Of a stretch of 42,126 nt of DNA, positions 33,630 to 41,384 are shown piece by piece (positions within the stretch are counted from its first letter, which is position 1; every line of letters begins with the position of its first letter). Both the position numbers and the translations under genes were made by a program. The stretch lies in NCBI GenBank assembly GCA_017475765.1, contig JAFVEY010000045.1:1-42126 (forward strand), given 5' to 3'. The DNA comes from Clostridia bacterium (GTDB lineage: Bacteria > Bacillota > Clostridia > Oscillospirales > Acutalibacteraceae). The notes under the pieces are model-generated. The model was not told where the DNA came from. It saw only the letters and a program-made list of their open reading frames with translations, and did not search any database.

Positions 33630-34280
33630 ATGATTGGAATAGAATGTTACCCTGTCGGAGTATTACAGGCAAACTGTTTTTTCGTTTATGACGAGGAAAA
33701 CGGCGTTTCCCTGCTTGTTGACCCCGGAGCAGCTTCCGAAAATTTAGAGGAAAGAATCAACAGCTTTGGAGCTGAAAAGCTGCAGTATATTCTTCTAACT
33801 CATGGACATTTCGACCATATCGGAAATGCTGCTGCCCTGAAAAGAAAATATCCGGATGTAAGTATAGTGATCAGCGAGGACGACAGTTCGTTCACGACAA
33901 ATGACTCGCTGAATCTCTCCGTCTTTTTCGGTTCGTCTGCCGATCATTTTACAGCGGATATCCTTGTCAATGACGGTGATCAGCTTGACTTCGGAAAGGA
34001 GAAAATTTCTGTCATAGCTACTCCCGGACACACAAAAGGCGGTGTCTGTTACAGACTCGGAAGCTCTCTTTTTACGGGCGATACCATTATGAAATGCACA
34101 ACGGGAAGAATGGACTTTCCGACAGGAAGCAGCGCAGAAATGTTTGCCTCGGTAAAGAAACTTGCTGCCATCCCTGAAAATCTGAAGCTCTACTGCGGTC
34201 ACGGAAGCAGCAGCGAGCTGGATTATGAAAGGAAACACAATATAGCAATGGGGAACTGTTCTTATGACGATTTATATTGA
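33630..34280 (+). CDS. MBL-fold metallohydrolase (glyoxalase II-like)
   Basis: 216-residue metallo-beta-lactamase-fold hydrolase. The metal motif HGHFDH is at residues 58-63 (LLTHGHFDHIGN), preceded by LLVDPGAASEN and followed by ATPGHTKGGVCY, LFTGDTIM and the late YCGHGSSS histidine, so all metal ligands of the glyoxalase II-like group are present. Proteins of this group lie beside relA-dtd and hemZ in many clostridia; real substrate is unknown. AGGAG-like CGGAGG at 33618-33623 gives the ATG start. It overlaps hemZ by 17 bases. Confidence 0.88.
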   Translation: MIGIECYPVGVLQANCFFVYDEENGVSLLVDPGAASENLEERINSFGAEKLQYILLTHGHFDHIGNAAALKRKYPDVSIVISEDDSSFTTNDSLNLSVFFGSSADHFTADILVNDGDQLDFGKEKISVIATPGHTKGGVCYRLGSSLFTGDTIMKCTTGRMDFPTGSSAEMFASVKKLAAIPENLKLYCGHGSSSELDYERKHNIAMGNCSYDDLY

Positions 34281-35739
34281 TCAGCATTCATATCATTATG
34301 AAATGGAAAATCTTGTCAGACTGTTTTTTCCCAACGAAAAGATCGTTACAGCTTCCGGAATACCCGAAAATCTCTCTTTGCCATGTGTGATTACTTCCGT
34401 GAGTAATTCCGAAGGCAAAGCGGTTATCTTCACAAGGGTCTGCATCAATGATTTTGACAAGCAATCGTCAACAGAAGTGAATAACGATGATCCTGATTTT
34501 GAAAAAACTGCCGAAAGAGCGATGGCAGTATGTCTTTATGAGCTTTTATGCGAATTGACAGGCAAGTGTCAGCCTTGGGGCATACTGACCGGTGTGCGTC
34601 CGATCAAGCTGTTCAGAAGGCTTTCCGAGAAAAACGGAGAGCAGTATGCAAAGGATTATTTTGAAAAGGAATTGTTGGTTTCAAAGGAGAAAACAGAGCT
34701 TAGTGCAATGACAGAGAAGTATGAAAGAAAAATCCTTGCGCTGAGTCGGCCGGAATCATACAGCCTGTATGTATCAATACCATTTTGTCCGACAAGATGT
34801 TCCTATTGCTCTTTTGTGTCGCAGACTGTGGAGAAAACCAAAAAACTGATCCAGCCATATTTTGAACTGTTATGCAAAGAGCTTGTATATACAGCAAAGA
34901 TCGTAAAGGACTGTCATTTAAGGCTTGAAAGTGTTTATATAGGCGGCGGAACTCCCACCACTCTCAGCGCTGAGCAGCTTAAGGTGCTGATTGATACCAT
35001 CAGGATAAATTATGATATGTCCTCCTGCCGTGAATTTACCGTAGAAGCAGGGCGCCCCGATACAATAGATGAAGAAAAGCTGCAGGCAATTTACAGCGGC
35101 GGAGCAGACAGGATCAGCATCAATCCCCAGACGCTGAACGACAGCGTTCTTGAGGTGATCGGAAGAAAGCATACCTCAGAGCAGACGATAAAGGCATACG
35201 AGCTTGCGGTAAAGACGGGATTTAAGCATATCAATACAGATCTGATCGCAGGGCTTCCGACCGATACGCTTCCGAGCTTTGTATCTACCCTTGACAGGAT
35301 TTGCCGGCTAAACCCGGCAAGTATAACGGTTCATACACTTGCTTTGAAGAGATCTTCAAGGCTTACGCTTCAGGGACAGGGTGTTCAGACAGACGGTGCA
35401 GGCTGTGCGGCGGATATGCTTAGATACTGTGAGCAAAAACTGACGGGCAGCGGCTATCACCCTTATTATCTTTACCGCCAGACAAGAATGGAGGGCAATC
35501 TGGAAAATGTCGGATGGTCTGCGGAAGGCTTCGACGGAATCTATAATGTTTTTGTCATGGATGAAACCCATACCATTATCGGCTGCGGTGCAGGAGCTGT
35601 CACAAAGCTGAAAGTTCCGGGCGGCGAAGAACTCAGCAGAATATTTAACTATAAATATCCGTATGAATATATCAGCGGATTTGATGAGATGCTTAAACGA
35701 AAAGAGCAGGTGAGAGAATTTTATGATAAATTATCTTAA
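34264..35739 (+). CDS. hemZ: Oxygen-independent coproporphyrinogen oxidase-like radical SAM protein HemZ
   Basis: Radical SAM protein of 491 residues. The cluster cysteines are Cys175, Cys179 and Cys182 in CPTRCSYC, and the preceding WGILTGVRPIKLFRRL and later YIGGGTPTTLS, EAGRPDT, RISINPQTLND and HINTDLIAGLP match the HemN/HemZ family. The extra N-terminal region of about 165 residues is typical of HemZ. Members are named coproporphyrinogen dehydrogenases, but many HemN-like proteins do other work, and no other haem genes are in this window, so the reaction is not certain. Start overlaps the MBL gene; its stop overlaps the next by 17 bases. Confidence 0.88.
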   Translation: MTIYIDQHSYHYEMENLVRLFFPNEKIVTASGIPENLSLPCVITSVSNSEGKAVIFTRVCINDFDKQSSTEVNNDDPDFEKTAERAMAVCLYELLCELTGKCQPWGILTGVRPIKLFRRLSEKNGEQYAKDYFEKELLVSKEKTELSAMTEKYERKILALSRPESYSLYVSIPFCPTRCSYCSFVSQTVEKTKKLIQPYFELLCKELVYTAKIVKDCHLRLESVYIGGGTPTTLSAEQLKVLIDTIRINYDMSSCREFTVEAGRPDTIDEEKLQAIYSGGADRISINPQTLNDSVLEVIGRKHTSEQTIKAYELAVKTGFKHINTDLIAGLPTDTLPSFVSTLDRICRLNPASITVHTLALKRSSRLTLQGQGVQTDGAGCAADMLRYCEQKLTGSGYHPYYLYRQTRMEGNLENVGWSAEGFDGIYNVFVMDETHTIIGCGAGAVTKLKVPGGEELSRIFNYKYPYEYISGFDEMLKRKEQVREFYDKLS

Positions 35740-36685
35740 TACCTATCGGAGATATGCCTGTGATATCGGCAGGATCAACGAGGAAGCGGAAAGAAGTGCG
35801 CAGGATCTGATACTGACAACGGAAAAGGTATTCCGGCACGATCTCAGACTTATCGCCGAGCAGATCGCCAATGCACCCGGCAGCAGACACGTCATACTTC
35901 TTTCGGGACCTTCCAGCAGCGGAAAAACAACCAGCGCCCTGAAACTTTCCGATGAATTTAAAAATAAGGGAATAGATGTTCAGATGATCTCCATGGACGA
36001 TTTTTATCTTGGTGCAGATCATGTTGGCAGACTTCCAGACGGCAGACCTGATTTTGAATCCGTCAATGCGCTTGATATTCCGCTTATCAAGCAGTCAATT
36101 GAAAAACTTTCAACAACAGGCGAATGTGTCATACCAAAATACGATTTTTCCAACAGCAGACGTTCAGGTGAAACAAAGGAAATCAGACTGAGCGAAAATT
36201 CGGTTATCATCATGGAGGGAATCCATGCGCTCAACCCGATATTCAGCGACGGTATGCCCAAGGAAAGAGTGATGAAAATCTATGTCGGCGTCAAGCAAGG
36301 CATCAAGGATAATGAGGACTATGTTCTGACAAACAGGGAAATCCGATTTCTGAGAAGACTTGTGCGTGACAACCGTTTCAGAAAGGTTGATCCCGATCAT
36401 ATGCTTTCCATGTGGGACAGCGTTGTTGACGGTGAAAAGAAATATATCCGACCGTACAGATATACAAGCGATTTTACCATCAATTCCCTGCACATTTACG
36501 AGCCTTGCGTTCTGAGGGATTCAGCTTTGGAGCTTCTGGAAAGAATCAGCATCGATCATCCGGGTTATGATTTTGTTGAGCATCTGATAAGCTCCGTCAG
36601 CAGATTCAGAGCGGTGGATCCTTCACTTGTGCCTGAGGATTCACTTATCCGTGAGTTTATAGGTGACGGCTGTTATGTGTACTGA
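35723..36685 (+). CDS. Uridine kinase-like nucleoside kinase (short form)
   Basis: Phosphoribulokinase/uridine kinase fold protein of 320 residues. P-loop GPSSSGKT lies at 62-69 and is followed by the SMDDFYLG substrate segment, the DFESVNALDIPLI region, PKYDFSNSRR and the IIMEGIHALNP Walker B block, all as in Udk-type kinases. Longer clostridial homologs also carry TGS- and tRNA-synthetase-like domains at the N-terminus; here only about 55 helical residues precede the kinase. Overlaps hemZ by 17 bases. Substrate (uridine, cytidine or another nucleoside) cannot be fixed. Nothing like a terminator follows; a promoter for the next gene starts 51 bases on. Confidence 0.82.
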   Translation: MINYLNTYRRYACDIGRINEEAERSAQDLILTTEKVFRHDLRLIAEQIANAPGSRHVILLSGPSSSGKTTSALKLSDEFKNKGIDVQMISMDDFYLGADHVGRLPDGRPDFESVNALDIPLIKQSIEKLSTTGECVIPKYDFSNSRRSGETKEIRLSENSVIIMEGIHALNPIFSDGMPKERVMKIYVGVKQGIKDNEDYVLTNREIRFLRRLVRDNRFRKVDPDHMLSMWDSVVDGEKKYIRPYRYTSDFTINSLHIYEPCVLRDSALELLERISIDHPGYDFVEHLISSVSRFRAVDPSLVPEDSLIREFIGDGCYVY

Positions 36686-36736
36686 CAGGTCTGATGTAAA
36701 AATTATACTTTCATTTCTAAAAATACTTGAAAATCC

Positions 36737-36765
36737 TTGAAGAATTGCCATACACATGGTATAAT
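36737..36765 (+). promoter_or_regulatory. Predicted promoter of the zinc-ribbon gene and flippase run
   Basis: TTGAAG at 36737-36742 and a perfect TATAAT at 36760-36765 are 17 bases apart, 40 bases before the chosen start of the zinc-ribbon protein gene. Sits in the 120-base gap after the nucleoside kinase. Confidence 0.68.
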
Positions 36766-36805
36766 AAATTTGTATATTTCTTATTTGAAAAGGAGTTTGA
36801 TCATC

Positions 36806-37249
36806 ATGGGTATTTTTGAAGACATATTGTTAAATGCGAGATCGGCCGTTGACTGCGTCGGAAGAAAGGCAGGCAATGTCATTGATATTTCAAAGCTGAA
36901 ACTTGCAGCTGCAGATCTCAGATCTGAGCTTGTGCAAAAATATCAGATTCTCGGCAGAATCGTATACGAAGAGCAGACATCAGAAAAAAATTATGATAAA
37001 ACCAAACAGGAATTGATCGAAAAGATCAAGGAGCTTAAAATTCATCTTGAATCGGTGAACGATCTTATCGAAAGCACAAAGCACAGAATAAAGTGCTCCA
37101 GCTGCGGTTCCTATAATGCAAAGGGAGCTGTTTTCTGCAGTAAATGCGGCGAAAAACTGGAAACAGAAGAAAATACCGCAGAGCATATGTCACCGGATGA
37201 TGTGATTGATTTTACAGAAGATAACTTTGAAGATGATGATCTTCTTTGA
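36806..37249 (+). CDS. Small coiled-coil protein with C-terminal zinc ribbon
   Basis: Unrecognised 147-residue protein. It begins MGIFEDILLNARSAVD, has a helical/coiled-coil stretch (about 30-95), then a zinc-ribbon-type cysteine set CSSCGSYNAKGAVFCSKCG (Cys97, 100, 111, 114), and an acidic tail rich in Glu and Asp (118-147). Architecture resembles small zinc-ribbon domain proteins of Firmicutes, whose function is unknown. ATG at 36806 is used because AAGGAG at 36790-36795 is ten bases upstream. It lies where Bacillus subtilis has spoVT before yabM, but shows no AbrB-like fold. Separated by 51 bases from the flippase gene. Confidence 0.78.
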   Translation: MGIFEDILLNARSAVDCVGRKAGNVIDISKLKLAAADLRSELVQKYQILGRIVYEEQTSEKNYDKTKQELIEKIKELKIHLESVNDLIESTKHRIKCSSCGSYNAKGAVFCSKCGEKLETEENTAEHMSPDDVIDFTEDNFEDDDLL

Positions 37250-37300
37250 TTCAATAACAATATTGCAGAATGACAATCATTGCCGAAAGGATGTGCTTTA

Positions 37301-39061
37301 GTGGCAAAAATAAAAAAGGAAAGAAAAGCCCAGTCCTTCCTAAAGGGCGCAATGGTGCTTGGATCGAGCATGGTCATCGTAAAACTGATGGGCATGGTCT
37401 ATAAGATTCTTCTGTCAAATATGTACGGCGGAGTCGGCACAGGCTTGTTCAACTCGGCTTATGCTCTTTATAATCCGCTTTTTACATTGTCAACGGCAGG
37501 CTTTCCGATTGCAATATCACGAATGGTTTCCGAAAGCGTAACGAAAAAGCGTTTTCGGGATGTTAAAATGATCCACAGGCTTTCGGTGCCGATTTTTGTA
37601 ATAGCAGGACTGCTATGCTTCATTGCAATGGTTCTCGGAAGTTTTATCTATGTGCAGGTCATTGATTCACAGAATACAATTTTTGCCCTGCTCTGCTTGT
37701 CTCCGACAATATTCTTTGGCTGCCTGATGTCGATATACAGAGGTTATTTCGAGGGTATGCGCAATATGGTGCCGACAGCAGTTTCCGAAATCATAGAGGC
37801 GACCTGCAAGCTGTTTTTAGGCTTTACGGCATCTTTTGTGACAATGCGGATCTGTATGGATCAGTATTATTCGGACGGCTATGTGTTCGGAATAAAATGC
37901 GACAGCGAAACGGCTGCGCAGGCTGCTTCTGTGCCGCTTGCCATAGGCGCTGCCATCACCGGTATATCAATGGGTTCGCTTTTTGGATTTCTATATCTTT
38001 TTATCAGATATAAAAGGGGAGGAGACGGCATTTCTGCAAAGGATCTGAGAGAATCCCCTCCTCCGAGGTCAAACGGCGCTATCATAAGAACAATGGTGCG
38101 TACAGCCATTCCCATCGGTCTGGGCGCTATCATTATGAGCCTTGCCGATATGATAGATTCAACCCTTGTTCAAAGACGTATCCTGAATATCATGGAAACC
38201 AATCCCGATGCGCTTCTGAATGTGTACGGATCTCTGATTCCGGATGAGGTATACTATTCGGGCAATACCCATACATATCTGTATGGATGCTACGGTATCG
38301 CTCTTACGCTGATGATGCTCGTCACCGCCGTTACACAGGTTTTCGGAACAACGGCACTTCCGTCCGTTACAGCCGCATGGACAAGCGGCAATAAACTCCG
38401 TATGAAGCAAAGCATGGAAACCGTCATGCGTGTTACGGTGCTTGTAACCATACCGTCAGGAATAGGAATGGCGGTGCTTGCAGAGCCGCTTTTATCGCTT
38501 ATTTACAGCGGAGCATCGGTGGCAAATGAGGTGGAGATTGGTTCCAAGGTGCTGGCGGTGATGGGTGTTTCGGTCATATTCATTGCAACGAGTACACCTC
38601 TGTGCAGTATGCTTCAGGCAGTTGGCAGAATGGATGTACCGCTGAAATTGTATGCAATAGGAATGACAATGAAAATAATTGTCAATTATATACTTGTAGG
38701 CATTCCCGAAATCAATATACAAGGAGCCAATGTAGGCTCTATTGTTTGCTACGGCTTTGTGACCATAACAGCAATGTTCATTCTCTGCCGGGAAACAAAA
38801 ATCATACCGAATTTTGTTTCAATTCTGATCAAGCCGCTGATAGCTGCCATTATATGCGGTGTTGCCGCTTATTTTTCGGAAATTATTTTTGATCTTGTTT
38901 TGATTCAGAAAGCGGCAACGCTTTTGTCGATCGTTGTTGCGGTGATTGTATATTTCGCCGCTCTGCTTATCCTGAAAGCAATCAAGAGAGAAGATATTTT
39001 ACAGATGCCGAAGGGAAATAAAATTGTAAAAATACTTGAAAAACGCAGACTAATAAGTTAA
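37301..39061 (+). CDS. SpoVB/YabM-like polysaccharide flippase (MATE/MurJ superfamily)
   Basis: Polytopic membrane protein of 586 residues in the multidrug/oligosaccharidyl-lipid/polysaccharide flippase superfamily, predicted 14 membrane helices. Recognisable stretches are SFLKGAMVLGSSMVIVKLMGMVYKIL-like opening, GLFNSAYALYNP, STAGFPIAISRMVSE and SIYRGYFEGMRNMVPTAVSEIIE, all matching SpoVB/YabM-type proteins, which flip lipid-linked cell wall precursors or act in spore cortex formation. GTG at 37301 is chosen from AAAGGATG at 37286-37293. Its location right before mazG-rqcP-yabP-yabQ-divIC equals that of yabM in Bacillus subtilis. Substrate not known. Confidence 0.87.
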   Translation: MAKIKKERKAQSFLKGAMVLGSSMVIVKLMGMVYKILLSNMYGGVGTGLFNSAYALYNPLFTLSTAGFPIAISRMVSESVTKKRFRDVKMIHRLSVPIFVIAGLLCFIAMVLGSFIYVQVIDSQNTIFALLCLSPTIFFGCLMSIYRGYFEGMRNMVPTAVSEIIEATCKLFLGFTASFVTMRICMDQYYSDGYVFGIKCDSETAAQAASVPLAIGAAITGISMGSLFGFLYLFIRYKRGGDGISAKDLRESPPPRSNGAIIRTMVRTAIPIGLGAIIMSLADMIDSTLVQRRILNIMETNPDALLNVYGSLIPDEVYYSGNTHTYLYGCYGIALTLMMLVTAVTQVFGTTALPSVTAAWTSGNKLRMKQSMETVMRVTVLVTIPSGIGMAVLAEPLLSLIYSGASVANEVEIGSKVLAVMGVSVIFIATSTPLCSMLQAVGRMDVPLKLYAIGMTMKIIVNYILVGIPEINIQGANVGSIVCYGFVTITAMFILCRETKIIPNFVSILIKPLIAAIICGVAAYFSEIIFDLVLIQKAATLLSIVVAVIVYFAALLILKAIKREDILQMPKGNKIVKILEKRRLIS

Positions 39062-39105
39062 AATAATATATGCTGTGCTTTATGGGTAAAAAGGAGCGAA
39101 AGCGG

Positions 39106-39915
39106 TTGGAATTTACGGCAAAGGAACAATATAATATAGATGATCTTGTTGAAATCGTAAAAATTCTGCGTTCTCCGGACGGATGTCCCTGGGATAAGGT
39201 TCAGACACATGAATCAATACGCAAGGATTTTATCGAAGAGGTTTATGAGGCTGTTGAGGCGATTGACGATAAGGATACGGAACATCTCAGGGAAGAGCTT
39301 GGAGATGTTTTGCTTCAGGTGGTTTTCCATAGCGTCATAGAAAGCGAGCAGCAGCATTTTACACTTGATGAAGTGATTGATGAGATCTGCAAAAAAATGA
39401 TTATACGTCATCCTCATGTTTTCGGAGATGTCGCTGCAGATACGACAGATCAGGTGCTTAAGAACTGGGATCAGATCAAAATGCAGACACATTCTCAGAA
39501 AACGGTAAGTGAGGCTATGGACGGCGTTTCCAAAACATTGCCGTCGCTTATGAGAGCTCAGAAGCTCCGTAAAAAAGCAAAGCGAGGGGGAGTTTACCCT
39601 GAAAGTGCCGAAGAGGTCTTTAGCGATATAGGCGAAAAGCTTGAAGCAGTTAAAGCTGCGGCAAACGGCTCTGACAAGGAGCAGCAGGGCAGACTTATCG
39701 GAGAGCTTTTGTTCTCTGTTGTCGGATTGACGGAATTCGTTGATGCCGACTGCGAATTATCGCTGTATAATGCTTGTGATGTTTTCACGGAGCAGTTCGG
39801 TCTTTTTGAAAAGGCGGCTGCTTGCAATGGCATTGATATACAGGATTCGGATACGAAAGTAACGAATCAGCTTTGGAAAGAAGTTTCAAAAAAAGAAAAT
39901 TTGGAGGAAATTTAA
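39106..39915 (+). CDS. mazG: Nucleoside triphosphate pyrophosphohydrolase MazG
   Basis: Hydrolyses NTPs to NMP and PPi, cleaning unwanted nucleotides. The 269-residue protein has two MazG regions; the first carries CPWDKVQTHESI, the EEVYE acidic cluster at residues 44-48 and EELGDVLLQVVFHS, and the HPHVFGD motif is present. TTG at 39106 is preferred because AAGGAG at 39091-39096 lies nine bases before it; ATG at 39070 has no site and would add 12 residues of low similarity. Equivalent to the MazG half of YabN; the N-terminal methylase domain found in YabN is absent. Followed immediately by the HU gene. Confidence 0.93.
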   Translation: MEFTAKEQYNIDDLVEIVKILRSPDGCPWDKVQTHESIRKDFIEEVYEAVEAIDDKDTEHLREELGDVLLQVVFHSVIESEQQHFTLDEVIDEICKKMIIRHPHVFGDVAADTTDQVLKNWDQIKMQTHSQKTVSEAMDGVSKTLPSLMRAQKLRKKAKRGGVYPESAEEVFSDIGEKLEAVKAAANGSDKEQQGRLIGELLFSVVGLTEFVDADCELSLYNACDVFTEQFGLFEKAAACNGIDIQDSDTKVTNQLWKEVSKKENLEEI

Positions 39916-39916
39916 A

Positions 39917-40195
39917 ATGAACAAAACCGAACTTATTACTGCAGTAGCAGAAAAGGCTGAAATTACAAAGAAGGATGCTGAAAAGGCAGTAACAGCAGTT
40001 CTTGACACCATCATTGAGCAGGTTGCTGAGGGTGAGGAAATCCGTATTGTAGGTTTCGGCACATTTGAGCGCCGTGAGAGAAAAGAAAGAACAGGCTGTG
40101 ATCCTCGCACCAACGAGAAGATCACCATCCCTGCTTCTAAGGTTCCCGCATTCAAGGCAGGTAAGGCATTCAAGGATGCAGTTGATAAGAAATAA
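39917..40195 (+). CDS. hup: DNA-binding protein HU
   Basis: Nucleoid protein binding bent DNA as a dimer. The 92-residue protein has the whole HU fold: NKTELITAVAEKAEITKKDAEKAV helices, the VGFGTFERRERKERTG beta segment with the DNA-intercalating arm (DPRTNEKITIPASKVPAFKAG) and end helix. RBS GGAGG lies at 39902-39906 and the gene begins one base after the mazG stop. Codons are strongly biased (GCT, AAG, GAG, CGT, GGT) as expected for an abundant protein, unlike its neighbours. Extra gene compared with the Bacillus subtilis yab region. Confidence 0.97.
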   Translation: MNKTELITAVAEKAEITKKDAEKAVTAVLDTIIEQVAEGEEIRIVGFGTFERRERKERTGCDPRTNEKITIPASKVPAFKAGKAFKDAVDKK

Positions 40196-40203
40196 TGGAT
40201 CAG

Positions 40204-40232
40204 AAAGCCGGTCGCAAGACCGGTTTTCGTTA
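40204..40232 (+). terminator. Terminator after hup
   Basis: AAAGCCGGTC at 40204-40213 pairs with GACCGGTTTT at 40218-40227 (ten pairs, one G-T) with loop GCAA, followed by the T-rich CGTTATT. It lies eight bases after the hup stop and just before rqcP. It probably cuts most hup transcripts while letting some continue. Confidence 0.8.
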
Positions 40233-40248
40233 TTGTGGAGGTTGAAGG

Positions 40249-40491
40249 ATGAGACTTGATAAATATCTGAAAATCAGCAGGCTGATCAAGCGCAGAACAG
40301 TTGCCAATGAAGCCTGTGATGCAGGAAGAGTGAGTGTAAACGGGAAGCCGGCGAGGGCATCCTATGATGTGAAGGTCGGAGATGTGGTGGAGATAGCTCT
40401 CGGAACACATCCCATCAAGGCGGAAATATTAAGCATTAATGAATATGCTAAAAAGGAAGAAGCAGGACAAATGTATAAGATAATCCTCTGA
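40249..40491 (+). CDS. rqcP: S4-domain RNA-binding protein RqcP
   Basis: 80-residue S4-domain protein (YabO family). It begins MRLDKYLKISRLIKRRTVANEACDAG and has VNGKPARASYDVKVGD, a complete S4 fold. RqcP binds stalled 50S subunits with RqcH and the peptidyl-tRNA in ribosome quality control, adding alanine tails. GGAGG at 40236-40240 precedes the ATG by eight bases. Position after mazG and before yabP matches Bacillus subtilis yabO. Hsp15 is the closest other possibility, but length and context favour RqcP. Confidence 0.9.
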   Translation: MRLDKYLKISRLIKRRTVANEACDAGRVSVNGKPARASYDVKVGDVVEIALGTHPIKAEILSINEYAKKEEAGQMYKIIL

Positions 40492-40497
40492 CAATAT

Positions 40498-40527
40498 GTA
40501 TATCCACCAGGACTTCCGCATATAAAT
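40498..40527 (+). promoter_or_regulatory. Possible sigma-E type sporulation promoter before yabP
   Basis: GTATATC at 40498-40504 and CATATAAAT at 40519-40527 are separated by 14 bases. This resembles the Bacillus subtilis sigma-E pattern (ATATT-like -35, CATA-type -10, about 14 bases apart), though the -35 has mismatches. It lies seven bases after rqcP and 44 bases before yabP. Bacillus subtilis yabP and yabQ are read by mother-cell RNA polymerase. Inference from motif spacing alone. Confidence 0.45.
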
Positions 40528-40570
40528 TATTATGTTCGGTCTGATATTAGTAAAATGCGGAGGTGAACAG

Positions 40571-40855
40571 ATGAATTCCGAAGAACTTTCATGTGTGCGT
40601 AAAAAACACGATCTGATATTGGAAAACAGAAAGAATCTGAGTGTTACCGGAGTTTCCGATGTGTCGGGGTTTGATGATGAAAAGGTGGTGCTTACCACAG
40701 AACTCGGAGAACTGACTGTCAGGGGCAGCCGTCTGCATATCAGCAAATTCAGTCAGGATACGGGCGAGCTGACTCTTGACGGTGAGATAGACGAGCTTCA
40801 GTATTCGGAAAGCAAAAAAGATGAGGGCGGATTTTTCTCAAAGCTTTTCAGATAG
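40571..40855 (+). CDS. yabP: Sporulation protein YabP
   Basis: Small mother-cell protein needed for sporulation; molecular role unknown. The 94-residue protein has the YabP/YqfC-like pattern: RKNLSVTGVSDVSGFDDEKVVLTTELGELTVRGSRLHI, then FSQDTGELTLDGEIDELQYSE. ATG at 40571 follows GGAGG at 40559-40563. Its neighbours rqcP and yabQ are the same as in Bacillus subtilis, supporting the call and indicating a spore-forming ancestor. Preceded by a 79-base gap with a sigma-E-like sequence. Two other frames carry only short reading frames here. Confidence 0.88.
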   Translation: MNSEELSCVRKKHDLILENRKNLSVTGVSDVSGFDDEKVVLTTELGELTVRGSRLHISKFSQDTGELTLDGEIDELQYSESKKDEGGFFSKLFR

Positions 40856-40868
40856 GAAGTGTGTCGAT

Positions 40869-41288
40869 TTGGAGCTGACAACTCAGCAGCAGACAATGGC
40901 GTTTTTTTGGGCATTTTTGCTGGGAGCTGCTTTAGAGATCGTCTATTTTGCAATGATCATCCTTCGCACGGCTTCACCTCCGGGAAAGATTGCCGTTTTT
41001 GTCGGGGATACGTTGTATATGCTCTTTGTGGCTCTGCTTAATTTTTTGTTTGCTGTTTCACAGACGGAAGGTAAAATCAGGCTGTATGTTATTTTTGCGG
41101 AATGTCTCAGCTTTGGTTTGCTTTATTTTACGGTGGGAAGATGGTTAAAGCAGCTTTTTGCGTCATTAGTATCGGCTGCTATGGGAGCGATTCACCGTTT
41201 TAATGCCGGAATCTATGGTTTTTGGACAGGTTTTGCTGCAAAATTAAGACGATTCGGGACAAAAAACAATAAAAATGAAAAAAAATAA
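40869..41288 (+). CDS. yabQ: Sporulation membrane protein YabQ
   Basis: Membrane protein of 139 residues linked to spore cortex formation. It has hydrophobic segments at about 10-32, 42-63 and 72-92, and the QQQTMAFFWAFLLGAALEIVYF start is typical of YabQ; a basic C-terminal tail follows. TTG at 40869 is preferred: AGGAAG at 40853-40858 lies ten bases before and the family begins just before the LTTQQQ-type segment. Starts 13 bases after the yabP stop. Length is a bit shorter than the Bacillus protein. Role from family knowledge. Confidence 0.85.
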   Translation: MELTTQQQTMAFFWAFLLGAALEIVYFAMIILRTASPPGKIAVFVGDTLYMLFVALLNFLFAVSQTEGKIRLYVIFAECLSFGLLYFTVGRWLKQLFASLVSAAMGAIHRFNAGIYGFWTGFAAKLRRFGTKNNKNEKK

Positions 41289-41307
41289 AAAAGTAGGTCG
41301 TTTTTTC

Positions 41308-41337
41308 TTGCAATGAAGCTATGTAATGGTGTATAAT
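41308..41337 (+). promoter_or_regulatory. Predicted promoter of divIC
   Basis: TTGCAA at 41308-41313 and TATAAT at 41332-41337 with an 18-base spacer, 47 bases before the divIC start. This would let division genes be expressed apart from the sporulation genes before them. Confidence 0.62.
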
Positions 41338-41384
41338 AATTCTATCGGTTGACGATAATTGTAAATTTCGGGAAGGTGTTATCA

